Origin: Orlajensenia sp001423545
GTDB taxonomy: Bacteria > Actinomycetota > Actinomycetes > Actinomycetales > Microbacteriaceae
DNA: 64,000 bases
Reading direction: 5' to 3'
NCBI GenBank assembly: GCA_001423545.1
Contig: LMOK01000001.1
Coordinates: forward strand, 1,054,001-1,118,000
Positions 1 through 7,937 of this stretch are shown piece by piece (the stretch's first letter is position 1; every line of letters starts with the position of its first letter). Both the position numbers and the translations under genes were made by a program. The notes beneath the pieces were generated by a model that did no database searches, had not been told where the DNA came from, and worked only from the letters and a program-made list of their open reading frames with translations.

Positions 1-1
1 C

Positions 2-628
2 GGATCGACGTCACCAGATGCCATGCACGTCGCACTCGTGGGCGACAGCCACGCCGCAGCCATGCTCCCGGCCTTCCTCGACCGAGCGGATGCCCTCGGG
101 TGGAGCCTCGACACCTACCTCGGCTTCGGATGCCAGTGGCGGGATCAGCCGGCGGGTAGCGGCTGCGACAGGGTGGCCGATCAGGTCCAGCAGCGGCTGG
201 TCGATGGTGGCTATGACGTCGTCATCACGACAGCGGCCCGGTGGGCCATCGCCGACGCCAGCCCTCGATCGTTCAGCGATCGGTGGAACGCCGTGTCGGC
301 ATCCGGAGCACAGGTGGTCGTCGTGAACGCGGTCCCGACGGTCCCGGAGTCGACGTTCGCCTGCCTCTCCCGTCTCGGCGTCGATCTCAACGACTGCTCC
401 ACGTCATTAGCCGATGCCGGCGACCCGGTCGACGCTCTGGTCGCCGCCGCGGAGCGGTCGAACGCCGCTGTCGTCGACATGACGGACTTCTACTGCACGG
501 ACACGGGCTGTCCCGCCGTGATCGGCGACGTCATCCTGTATCGAGACACGGCGGGCCATATCTCGGGCACCTACATGAGATCGATGGCTCCCTATCTCAT
601 CGAACGGATCGAGAAGGCGATCGGCTGA
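2..628 (+). CDS. Acyltransferase C-terminal SGNH domain (5'-truncated)
   Basis: The reading frame is open to the left edge of the window, so this is the 3' end of a larger gene rather than a complete 201-aa protein. The visible part begins just before the block MHVALVGDSHAAAMLP, where GDSH is the nucleophile block of an SGNH hydrolase. Near the end, the stretch RDTAGHIS supplies the Asp/His block. This arrangement is typical of the periplasmic SGNH domain that follows an acyltransferase-3 (OafA-type) membrane domain in proteins that O-acetylate surface polysaccharides. The membrane domain itself is not in the window, so the full architecture is inferred. Its position beside glycan genes fits a polysaccharide O-acyltransferase. 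Confidence 0.7.
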   Translation, partial: GSTSPDAMHVALVGDSHAAAMLPAFLDRADALGWSLDTYLGFGCQWRDQPAGSGCDRVADQVQQRLVDGGYDVVITTAARWAIADASPRSFSDRWNAVSASGAQVVVVNAVPTVPESTFACLSRLGVDLNDCSTSLADAGDPVDALVAAAERSNAAVVDMTDFYCTDTGCPAVIGDVILYRDTAGHISGTYMRSMAPYLIERIEKAIG

Positions 629-646
629 GTGATTCGCGACCGGGAG

Positions 647-664
647 TCCGCCTGTTCGGGCGGA
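647..664 (+). terminator. Short hairpin after the SGNH gene
   Basis: TCCGCC and GGCGGA form a 6-bp stem around the loop TGTTCG, 19 bases after the stop codon. There is no T-run, so this is only a weak terminator candidate. Confidence 0.3.
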
Positions 665-704
665 GGCCGCCGATTCCGACGCGGCCCCGTGCACGGCGAG
701 AAGG

Positions 705-710
705 TACTAT
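705..710 (+). promoter_or_regulatory. -10-like box TACTAT before the CDP-ribitol synthase
   Basis: TACTAT lies 10 bases before the ATG at 721, predicting a transcript start near 717 and a leader of only a few bases. No clear Shine-Dalgarno sequence or -35 box is visible. Confidence 0.4.
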
Positions 711-720
711 CTGATTCGAC

Positions 721-2154
721 ATGACTGCCGCAACGCTCGCCTCTCATCCGTCGTCTGAATCCTCTCCTCCACGAAACGTCGCGGTCATCCTCGCCGGTGG
801 AGTGGGGTCGCGCGTCGGCCTCGGAATCCCCAAACAGTTGATCAAGATCGCTGGAAAGGCGATCGTCGAGCACACCCTCGAGGTCTTCAACGCGAATCCA
901 CTCATCGACGAGATCATCATCATGATGAACGGCGCGGCCATCGATGAACTGCGGCACCTCGCCGGGACCCAGAGATTCCACAAACTCTCGCGCATCCTCC
1001 CCGGAGGGTCGACCCGCAACGAGTCGACCAGGTTGGCGATCGCATCCCTGGGCGACACGGACTGCAAGGTGCTCTTCCACGACGCCGTGCGCCCCTTCGT
1101 CGACGACCGCATCATCACGGAGTGCCTCGACGCCCTGGACTCGTTCGAGGCCGTCGACACCGCCATCCCGTCGGCGGACACGATCATCGAGGTCGACGAC
1201 CGGGCTGAGATCGTGGCCATCCCGTCCCGATCGCGCCTCAGACGTGGTCAGACCCCTCAGGGCTTCAGGCTGAGCACCATCAGGCGCGCCTACGAGATCG
1301 CGGCAGGCGACGAGGATTTCGAAGCCACCGACGACTGCAGCGTCGTCTTCCGCTATCTCCCCGACGTCAGGATCCACGTCGTCGAGGGCACGGCCGAGAA
1401 CATGAAGATCACCGAGCCCATCGACGTGCACATCGCCGACAAGCTCTTCCAGTTGCAGTCATCGAGCCTCTCCCTCGAGATCAGCCAGGGCGGACTCCCG
1501 AACCTGACAGGTCACCGCATCGTCGTCTTCGGCGGCAGCTACGGGATCGGGCGCAGCGTCGTGACTCTCTGCGAGAAGGCCGGCGCCGTGGTGCGGTCGT
1601 TCAGCAGGTCGACCACGGGAACCGACATCCGTTCACGAGACGACATCAGGTCGGCCCTCGATTCGACCGCCGCGGATCTCGGGGGCATCGACGCGGTCGT
1701 GGTCACGGCGGGGACGCTGCGGATGACGACGCTCGCGCAGGCCGTGGACGAGGACATCACCACAACGCTCGACACGAATCTCCTCGGTCCGATCGTGGTG
1801 GCCCAGGAGTCGCACCGGCACCTGACCGCGTCGTCGGGTCAGCTCCTCCTCTTCACCTCGAGTTCCTACACGCGAGGGCGCGCCGGCTACAGCGTGTACT
1901 CGGCGACGAAGGCCGGCGTCGTCAACCTGACCCAGGGCCTGGCTGAGGAATGGGACGAGGAAGGCGTGCGGGTGAACTGCATCAATCCCCAGAGGACGCG
2001 CACGCCCCTTCGAGAGGCGGCATTCGGGGAGGAACCCGCAGACACCCTGCTCGAGCCCGACGTCGTGGCGACCGCCGCGGCCCATGTGCTCGCGGCCGGA
2101 ACCACCGGTCAGGTCATCGAGGTCCGGATCGAGGGGACCCTCACCGCGCAGTGA
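721..2154 (+). CDS. Bifunctional cytidylyltransferase / SDR reductase (CDP-ribitol synthase type)
   Basis: This 477-aa protein fuses two enzymes. Residues ~18-250 are an IspD/TarI-like cytidylyltransferase with the nucleotide-binding motif LAGGVGSR and the following GIPKQL. Residues ~264-477 are a short-chain dehydrogenase with VFGGSYGIGRS as the Rossmann glycine motif and YSATK (Y393, K397) as the catalytic pair. The same domain order is known from Haemophilus Acs1/Bcs1, which reduces ribulose 5-phosphate to ribitol 5-phosphate and couples it to CTP to give CDP-ribitol. By that family knowledge the product is CDP-ribitol, though another CDP-alditol is possible. It converges on a GT/LicD operon, suggesting the donor is used there. 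Confidence 0.8.
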   Translation: MTAATLASHPSSESSPPRNVAVILAGGVGSRVGLGIPKQLIKIAGKAIVEHTLEVFNANPLIDEIIIMMNGAAIDELRHLAGTQRFHKLSRILPGGSTRNESTRLAIASLGDTDCKVLFHDAVRPFVDDRIITECLDALDSFEAVDTAIPSADTIIEVDDRAEIVAIPSRSRLRRGQTPQGFRLSTIRRAYEIAAGDEDFEATDDCSVVFRYLPDVRIHVVEGTAENMKITEPIDVHIADKLFQLQSSSLSLEISQGGLPNLTGHRIVVFGGSYGIGRSVVTLCEKAGAVVRSFSRSTTGTDIRSRDDIRSALDSTAADLGGIDAVVVTAGTLRMTTLAQAVDEDITTTLDTNLLGPIVVAQESHRHLTASSGQLLLFTSSSYTRGRAGYSVYSATKAGVVNLTQGLAEEWDEEGVRVNCINPQRTRTPLREAAFGEEPADTLLEPDVVATAAAHVLAAGTTGQVIEVRIEGTLTAQ

Positions 2155-2191
2155 CGACCGCGCTTGCATCAGGGATCGCCGACACCAGCGC

Positions 2192-3031
2192 TCAGCGCCG
2201 ACCGAACACCCTGTCCCGCAACCGTCGTGACGTGCCCGACTCCGGTTCCGCGGACGCGGGCCCGGCGGGCGCGGGCTGGGTCGACGCGGGCGTCGGGGCG
2301 GGAGACGCGGCAGGTACCGCGGGGGGTGGCGGGGGCGGGCTGTAGACGCCCATCAGGCCTCGGAGCTCCTCCTCCGGGACCAGGGCCTCGGTCAGCCCGA
2401 ACCGGTCGCCGAACAGGCGGGCCTGACGGCCCTTCTCACCGCCCGTGAAATGAACGAGGAAATGCTCGTCGGGCGCGTCTGTGAAATGGAAGGGCCGCGC
2501 ATTGAATGCGTCGAACGGCAGGCGCGCGACGAATCCGTCGCCATAGCGGGGGTTCGTGTTGAGCTGGTACACGAAGGCATCCTGATCGCCGCGCGTGAAG
2601 TACCCGTAGAGCGCCGGGTCCCACCACGCCTCGACGACGTCGAGGTCGGTCGCGATCACGTCGGCGAGCAGTCGAGCTGCGTCCGGCGTGTTCCGCAACA
2701 GGAAGTTCCCCGAGCTCAGCCATGTCCACTTCCCCTCGTTGACCGGGCTCTCGCACACGATCAGGGTGGCCTCGGGCGACTGCTCGATGAACGTCTCGAG
2801 CCGCACGTCCCGCTTCATGATGAACGCGTCGTCGTCCAGCCAGAAGACCCAGTCGAACAAGGGCAGGAACTTGCCCACCTTCTCGACCTTCGCGAGGAAG
2901 CGCTTGTTCGCGGTCGGGGCGATGTCGAAGATGTAGGTGTAGCCGTTGTCCCGTGCATAGAGCTCGTGGTTCGCCGTGGCCAGGGTGCGGATCCGGTCGC
3001 AGTAGCTGATCACGCCGATCGATTGCGTCAT
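2192..3031 (-). CDS. GT34-like glycosyltransferase with Pro/Ala-rich tail
   Basis: The 279-aa protein resembles the galactosyl/mannosyltransferase GMA12/MNN10 (GT34) family. It has an N-terminal strand (IGVISYCDR), the acidic block WVFWLDDDAF that would bind metal and nucleotide sugar, and the acceptor-side stretch SSGNFLLRNT. The last ~50 residues are low-complexity Pro/Ala/Thr sequence ending in a basic patch and are unlikely to be catalytic. It is the last gene of a three-gene minus-strand operon, 9 bases after the small coiled-coil gene. Donor and acceptor cannot be read from sequence. Confidence 0.7.
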   Translation of the reverse strand: MTQSIGVISYCDRIRTLATANHELYARDNGYTYIFDIAPTANKRFLAKVEKVGKFLPLFDWVFWLDDDAFIMKRDVRLETFIEQSPEATLIVCESPVNEGKWTWLSSGNFLLRNTPDAARLLADVIATDLDVVEAWWDPALYGYFTRGDQDAFVYQLNTNPRYGDGFVARLPFDAFNARPFHFTDAPDEHFLVHFTGGEKGRQARLFGDRFGLTEALVPEEELRGLMGVYSPPPPPPAVPAASPAPTPASTQPAPAGPASAEPESGTSRRLRDRVFGRR

Positions 3032-3040
3032 GCTCAGTGC

Positions 3041-3334
3041 CTAGGCCGGCCGAGACGACGCATGGCGCTGCGACTCGTCGTCCGCGTGGTCGCCGGTGCT
3101 CGCCGATGTCGATCGCTCGAACTCGGCCAGCTTCAGCACGACGAGATCGGTCAGCTCGGCGATGCGCAGGCTGTCTCGACGGGACTCGTCGACCTCGCGC
3201 TTGAGGTTCGCCACGGTCTTGCGGAGCTCGGCGACCTCCTCACGGAAGGCGTGCACCTCCTCCATGGCGGCCATGGTCTCCGGCGACATCTTCCAGCCCA
3301 TGCGGATCATGCGCTTCTTGGTTCTGTCCTTCAT
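3041..3334 (-). CDS. Small coiled-coil protein (DUF6752-like)
   Basis: The 97-aa protein is mostly a charged helix (residues ~25-70) with heptad-like spacing, ending in LRIAELTDLVVLKL. That block resembles the short DUF6752 proteins found near actinobacterial glycosyltransferases; the family assignment is tentative. It has no signal peptide or membrane segment. Its ATG overlaps the stop of the LicD-methyltransferase gene (ATGA), so translation is probably coupled. It may hold the flanking enzymes together; that is inference only. Confidence 0.6.
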   Translation of the reverse strand: MKDRTKKRMIRMGWKMSPETMAAMEEVHAFREEVAELRKTVANLKREVDESRRDSLRIAELTDLVVLKLAEFERSTSASTGDHADDESQRHASSRPA

Positions 3335-4884
3335 GTGCGTGCACCTCTTCTTCGCAGGATCGACTCGAGCACCACCCGCTCACCGTACGGCGTCTCGGCC
3401 GTCTCGGTGTGCAGCAACTCGAGGTGGAGGTCGTTCTCCAGTGCCAGGCGCATCTGATCGCGCAACGGCACATGCCAGCTCATGGGGTCGACCGGGCTGA
3501 ACCCTTCGGCCGAGTCCCCGTAGGCGGTCAGCCATCCGATCGATTCCGGATGCATCGTCCGACGCAGCAGCTCCAGGATCGTGAGCCTGTCGCTGTCGAC
3601 CAGGCCGTCGAGCGAGTGCCGCAGGAAGAAGTTCACGGGCTCTCCCCCGGCGACGAGCTCCACGGTGAGGCCGAGGATGTCACGCCGGTCGGCGACGTTC
3701 AGCACCCGGAAGTCGACCTCGACTCCGGCATCCGTCGCCAGGGCCCGAGCGCGCTCGATGGCGGGCCAGACGAAATCGAACGCGATGACCCTGTGGCCGA
3801 GGGAGGCGAAGTAGCGGGCATCCGCTCCGTCGCCGCAGCCGACGTCGACGACGAGCGAGTCCGGCTGGAGTCGCTCGGCGAAGCGGCGCGCCTGCTCGCT
3901 CTCCGGTTGCACGGTTCCGGCGGCGGCAGCGGCGTACTGGTCGAGCCAGAGGCTGCGGAACAGGCTGTGCTCGCCGAACCAGCCGTAGAAGCGGCGTCGC
4001 GTCGCCCGCGGGGTCCGGAATCGGAAGGACGGATCCGGTGTCCTCCACTCCGGGCCGTAACACGCGGCGAGCCACGCATCGGGGTCGGCCGGGGCGGGCA
4101 GGTCCGCTCCGGCGAAGGACACTGTGCCCAGCGGCATGATCGCCTCACGGGGAAGCTCTGCCTGCATGTGGATCGGCTCGAAGAACTCGCCGTCCTTGAA
4201 GAAGGCGGTGAAGATGTCGACGTAGTGGTCGGTCTCGCCGTTCGGCAGGCGGAACAGGATCTGCAGGTGTGCTCCGCTGTGCCTCAGCACCTCGAAACCC
4301 TGGGCGCGCAGGTCGCGTTCGATGGCGAAGCTCTCGAGCACCAGGTCGGCGGGGTGGGAGTGCTCGCTCAGGTAGGCGAGGTCGACGTCGTCGTCGTTCG
4401 GCAGGAACGTGCCGGAGCGGATGGCGCCGAGCAGGGTGCCGCCGACGATGAAGGTCGGCCTGCCCAGCTCTTCCACGGCGCTGATGACGCGCTGGGTGCT
4501 GGCGAGCACGCGCTCCTGGATGTCGCCCTCGGCATCGCCGTCGAAGCTGGCGGACAGGCGCCCCCACTTGTTGACCGAGAGACGTCGTCCCGAACTGTCG
4601 ACGACGAGGATCGGGGCAGCCGAGGTGCCGAATCTGAGTCGCCGGCGTGTGAGCGTCTCGCCGCTCTCGGAGTCGACGACGGTGAACTCGCTGGTGCCGT
4701 GCAGCCGCGCCCGCAGGGCGTCGGGCCAGGCCAGGAGCAGGGTGCCCGGCCGACCGAACTCCTTGGCCTCCGCGGTCTTGGCAGACCAGACCCGCTGACC
4801 GTCGATGAGCACCGACACCGTCGAGTATCTTCCGACGTCGGCGAGGGACAACTGGATGCCGCGCTGGCCCAGACTCACGCCCAC
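3331..4884 (-). CDS. LicD-family phosphotransferase fused to a SAM methyltransferase
   Basis: This 517-aa protein has three parts. Residues 1-~110 are a beta-rich region of unknown role. Residues ~140-285 are a LicD-family domain with GGTLLGAIRSGTFLPNDDDVDL, split here as GGTLLGAIRSG (148-158) and the acidic LPNDDDVDL (161-169). Residues ~330-517 are a class I methyltransferase with motif I VVDVGCGDG (345-353). LicD proteins transfer phospho-groups from CDP-activated donors; the human relatives FKTN and FKRP use CDP-ribitol. With the CDP-ribitol synthase next door, transfer and methylation of ribitol phosphate on a glycan is a reasonable hypothesis. The start is GTG with an upstream G-run as possible Shine-Dalgarno. 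Confidence 0.75.
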   Translation of the reverse strand: MGVSLGQRGIQLSLADVGRYSTVSVLIDGQRVWSAKTAEAKEFGRPGTLLLAWPDALRARLHGTSEFTVVDSESGETLTRRRLRFGTSAAPILVVDSSGRRLSVNKWGRLSASFDGDAEGDIQERVLASTQRVISAVEELGRPTFIVGGTLLGAIRSGTFLPNDDDVDLAYLSEHSHPADLVLESFAIERDLRAQGFEVLRHSGAHLQILFRLPNGETDHYVDIFTAFFKDGEFFEPIHMQAELPREAIMPLGTVSFAGADLPAPADPDAWLAACYGPEWRTPDPSFRFRTPRATRRRFYGWFGEHSLFRSLWLDQYAAAAAGTVQPESEQARRFAERLQPDSLVVDVGCGDGADARYFASLGHRVIAFDFVWPAIERARALATDAGVEVDFRVLNVADRRDILGLTVELVAGGEPVNFFLRHSLDGLVDSDRLTILELLRRTMHPESIGWLTAYGDSAEGFSPVDPMSWHVPLRDQMRLALENDLHLELLHTETAETPYGERVVLESILRRRGART

Positions 4885-4919
4885 TCGTCACCCCCCACTC
4901 AACGATCGTTCAGTTGACA

Positions 4920-4925
4920 ACTATA
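4920..4925 (-). promoter_or_regulatory. -10-like TATAGT for the LicD operon
   Basis: Reading the minus strand, TATAGT lies 35 bases before the GTG at 4884, predicting a leader of about 29 bases. On the plus strand a perfect TTGACA (4914-4919) overlaps it but has no matching -10 at normal spacing. Confidence 0.4.
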
Positions 4926-4998
4926 GGGCGGCACTTTGCAGCGCCTGCACCCCGCGGGTTCGCCCGCCCACCTGCGGGCCCCGGTGACCCGCTCCGAC

Positions 4999-5004
4999 TA
5001 ATCT
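4999..5004 (+). promoter_or_regulatory. -10 box TAATCT placing the transcript start at the ATG
   Basis: TAATCT is followed by exactly six bases and then the ATG at 5011, so the expected transcription start coincides with the start codon. This is the classic actinobacterial leaderless arrangement. The GGAG between them is too close to the ATG to act as a normal ribosome binding site. Confidence 0.55.
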
Positions 5005-5010
5005 GGAGAC

Positions 5011-6369
5011 ATGGCATCAACGCGCAGCAGGTTCCTCGTGCACCCGCTCGCGACCCTCACCGTGTTCACCGCCTTCGCCGGCCAGTTCTGGCGCAACCTG
5101 CTCGACTGGTGGGGCTTCGGCATCATCGCAGGGCTGTGCATCGTCGGGGCTGCTGTCGCTCTCGCCGTCCTGCGGCCCCGCCTCGAATGGCGCAGGGTCC
5201 CGAAGGCCCTCCTCGCCTTCGTGGGCCTGTGCACGCTCTCCGTCGCGTGGTCGTTCTATCCGGCGGCTTCCCTGATCGGGGTGGGGATCCAGCTCGGCAC
5301 GGCCGTCACCGGTGTCTTCCTCGCCCTGTGCCTCAGCTACGCCGAGCTCATCCGCGCACTCGCGGCGGCCTTCCGCTGGATCCTCGTGCTGTCGGTCCTG
5401 TTCGAAGCCTGGGTGGCCATCGTCGTGCGTGGCCCCGTGCTGCCGTTCTGGGTGGACTACGGGGAGCCGCCCTACCCGAAGGCCTTCTACTGGTCGCGAG
5501 GGCTGCTGCTCGATGGCGGCCCGATCGAGGGCATCGTCGCCAATCGCAACCTGCTCGGTTTCATCGCCCTGCTCGCACTCCTGGTCTTCGTCGTGCAGCT
5601 CGTCGAGGGCACGGTACGTCGTGGCTGGGCCGTCTTCTGGGTCGTGGTGGCCGCCGTGGTGTTCGCCCTCACGCGCTCGACCACGGTGATCCTCGCCCTC
5701 GTCGTGGTCGCCGCCGCCCTCGGATTCGCACTCTGGGCGCGGTCACGGGGCGCCGAGAGTCGTCGACCCGTGTACCTGACCGCCGCCGCATCCGTCGTCG
5801 CCGTCGTCGTCCTGCTCATCACGCTCAATGGCGCCCTGCTGAAACTGTTCGGCAAGAGCGAAGACCTCACGGGGCGCTTCGACATCTGGAACGCCGTGAT
5901 CGGCCTGGCCCAGCAGCGGCCCGTGGCCGGATGGGGCTGGATGGGCTACTGGGCGCCGTGGGTCGAGCCGTTCGACGGTCTCGCCGTGCGCAAGGGCGTG
6001 ACCTACCTCCAGGCCCACAACGCCTGGCTCGACGTCTGGCTGCAGGTCGGCATCATCGGACTCGTGATCTTCATCGCCCTCATCGGCTCGACGCTCTGGC
6101 GCAGCTGGTTCGCCGCAGTCGATCGCCCGCGCACCGGCATCTCCGACACCGATCCGTACACGGCCCGGTCGCTCCTGCCGCTGCTCATCCTCGCCGCCCT
6201 GCTCGCCCAGAGCCTCGCCGAGAGCCGCATCCTGTACGAGGGCGGGTGGATGCTCGTCGTCGCCCTCTGCATCATCACGAAGCGCGCCCAGTACTCGGCG
6301 GTCGAGGCTCCGGATGCAGCATCCGCCCCCGTCTCCCCCGTCTCCTCCGACTCGGTACGGATGCGGTGA
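5011..6369 (+). CDS. O-antigen ligase/polymerase family membrane protein (copy 1)
   Basis: The 452-aa protein is mostly hydrophobic with about ten to twelve predicted membrane segments. A large extracytoplasmic region contains GRFDIWNAVIG, then GWGWMGYW and QAHNAWLDVWLQVGIIG. The last two are hallmarks of the Wzy_C/WaaL family, where the loop carries the catalytic His. Such proteins join lipid-linked oligosaccharides to each other or to an acceptor outside the cytoplasmic membrane. It is followed four bases later by a paralogue with the same layout, so the two are co-transcribed. Polymerase and ligase roles cannot be told apart by sequence alone. Confidence 0.8.
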   Translation: MASTRSRFLVHPLATLTVFTAFAGQFWRNLLDWWGFGIIAGLCIVGAAVALAVLRPRLEWRRVPKALLAFVGLCTLSVAWSFYPAASLIGVGIQLGTAVTGVFLALCLSYAELIRALAAAFRWILVLSVLFEAWVAIVVRGPVLPFWVDYGEPPYPKAFYWSRGLLLDGGPIEGIVANRNLLGFIALLALLVFVVQLVEGTVRRGWAVFWVVVAAVVFALTRSTTVILALVVVAAALGFALWARSRGAESRRPVYLTAAASVVAVVVLLITLNGALLKLFGKSEDLTGRFDIWNAVIGLAQQRPVAGWGWMGYWAPWVEPFDGLAVRKGVTYLQAHNAWLDVWLQVGIIGLVIFIALIGSTLWRSWFAAVDRPRTGISDTDPYTARSLLPLLILAALLAQSLAESRILYEGGWMLVVALCIITKRAQYSAVEAPDAASAPVSPVSSDSVRMR

Positions 6370-6372
6370 GTC

Positions 6373-7677
6373 GTGGCTGAGCGTCGGTCGCTGCTGCCGC
6401 CCGGCGGGCAGGCATTCCTCGGGTCGGCGGTGTTCGCCTCCGCTGTGACGACGGCCATCTTCCTGACGGCGTTCAGCACGCAGCTCCTCCGCTCGCTTCT
6501 CGGCTGGCCGGGGCTCCTCAGCATCATCGCCGGGCTCATCATCGCCGCGCTCGCCTCGCTCTGGTATCGCCGCACCCACCTGGAGTGGCACGGCACCCTG
6601 CCGATCTCGGTGGTCGTCTTCGTCGGATGGGCCGTACTGTCGGTGTTCTGGTCCGACACGACGATCTCCACCGGGATGCGCCTGGTCTACCTGCTGAGTT
6701 TCGGTTTCCTGGGCTTCTACATCGCCGTGCTGCGCGACACCATCCAGATCGTGCGGGCCGTCGGTGACGCATTGCGCATCCTGCTGGTGGTCTCCCTCGT
6801 GCTCGAGATCCTCTCGGGCGTCCTGATCGACCAACCGATCAGGTTCCTGCGGATCGACGGCAACATCGCGACGCTCGGTCCCATCCAGGGCGTGTTCGGC
6901 ACTCGCAACCAACTCGGCTTCATCGCCGTCATCGCGCTCATCACCTTCGCCATCGAGACCGCGACCAACTCCATCCCCCGCCGCGTCGGTCGCTGGTCGC
7001 TGCTGCTCGCCGCTGCGAGCCTGCTGTTGTCCCGGTCGCCCGTGGCCATCGGCGTCGTCGCCGTCGTCGCCGCGGCCACCCTCGCCCTCTTCGGACTGCG
7101 CCGGGTGCCCGCGGCGTCACGCTGGATCTGGCAGATCGGCTTGGTGACGGGTCTCGCCGTGCTCGGGGTGATCGTCTGGATCGCCCGCCTGCGCGTGATC
7201 GAGCTGCTGAACGCGGGCAGTGAGTTCGAGGTGCGCTACAGGCTGTGGCGGTCGATGGTGAGCTACCAGAGCCAGGATGGGCTGCAGGGTTGGGGCTGGG
7301 TGGGCACCTGGCCCGACAACCCCCCGTTCCTCTGGATGAACCTCGCCACAGGACGCGACAACTCGACCGGCCTCAACGCCTACCTCGACGTGTGGTTCCA
7401 GCTCGGCCTCGTGGGCTTCTTCGCCTTCGTCGCCCTCGTGGGCCTCGCACTCGTGCGCTCCTGGCTGCTCGCGTCGGACAAGCGCAGCATCGTCTACGTC
7501 TGGCCGGCCCTCATCCTCGTCGCCCTCGCGTCGGTCTCCTTCGCCGAGAGCTCGACCCTGTTCGAGAGCGGATGGATGCTGCTCATCATCTGCGCGGTCA
7601 AGGCCTCACGCAGCATGAGCTGGCGCGACGCCCTCCCCAAGCGCGATCCCGTGCCGCTGGAGCCGTCGCCGAAGTAG
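6373..7677 (+). CDS. O-antigen ligase/polymerase family membrane protein (copy 2)
   Basis: The 434-aa protein starts with GTG at 6373, three bases after the previous stop. It has the same many-membrane-segment layout as its neighbour and matching landmarks: VRYRLWRSMV, LQGWGWVGTW and GLNAYLDVWFQLGLVGF, where Asn-Ala-Tyr replaces the His-Asn-Ala-Trp of copy 1. The conserved loop His of copy 1 is therefore replaced (Leu-Asn here). Loss of that residue suggests a different reaction or acceptor, or a regulatory partner role. The pair probably arose by tandem duplication. Membrane location and a glycan role are well supported; specificity is not. Confidence 0.75.
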   Translation: MAERRSLLPPGGQAFLGSAVFASAVTTAIFLTAFSTQLLRSLLGWPGLLSIIAGLIIAALASLWYRRTHLEWHGTLPISVVVFVGWAVLSVFWSDTTISTGMRLVYLLSFGFLGFYIAVLRDTIQIVRAVGDALRILLVVSLVLEILSGVLIDQPIRFLRIDGNIATLGPIQGVFGTRNQLGFIAVIALITFAIETATNSIPRRVGRWSLLLAAASLLLSRSPVAIGVVAVVAAATLALFGLRRVPAASRWIWQIGLVTGLAVLGVIVWIARLRVIELLNAGSEFEVRYRLWRSMVSYQSQDGLQGWGWVGTWPDNPPFLWMNLATGRDNSTGLNAYLDVWFQLGLVGFFAFVALVGLALVRSWLLASDKRSIVYVWPALILVALASVSFAESSTLFESGWMLLIICAVKASRSMSWRDALPKRDPVPLEPSPK

Positions 7678-7716
7678 GGCTCGCGTTGATCTTGTCGTGC
7701 CCGACACCCCTCCCGG

Positions 7717-7802
7717 TGATCGAGTAGCGACTCCCGCTGATCGAGTAGCGACCCCGCTGATCGAGTTGCGACCGAGCTTAGCGAGGACGCGTATCGGGAT
7801 CA
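7717..7802. repeat. 20-21-bp tandem repeat with TGATCGAG core, plus imperfect inverted end
   Basis: Three direct copies begin at 7717, 7738 and 7758, each reading TGATCGAGTAGCGA or TGATCGAGTTGCGA. They are followed by a degenerate reverse-oriented element ending GCGTATCGGGATCA (7789-7802), which can pair imperfectly with the first arm. The array fills the start of the 260-base gap between the O-antigen-ligase-like gene and the DUF222 gene. Nothing else was recognised in that gap. Confidence 0.7.
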
Positions 7803-7937
7803 CACTCACCCGCCCCGGGCACTCCTCCACAGGCACTTTCCGCAGCCCGCCCATCCACAGGGTGTGGATGAGAATAGCCCGATCAACTGCGCATTCTGCG
7901 TGGTTCGAGTGTCGGTGGGTGCTGCTTGAGTAGGACT

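Noticed and set aside
4914..4942. Plus-strand promoter at the perfect TTGACA
   Set aside because: The correctly spaced position downstream reads TGCAGC, not a -10 box. The downstream gene has a better TAATCT box at 4999.
7717..7777. CRISPR-like array
   Set aside because: Only three copies, with repeats of about 14 bases and spacers of 6-7, and no cas genes nearby; too short for CRISPR.
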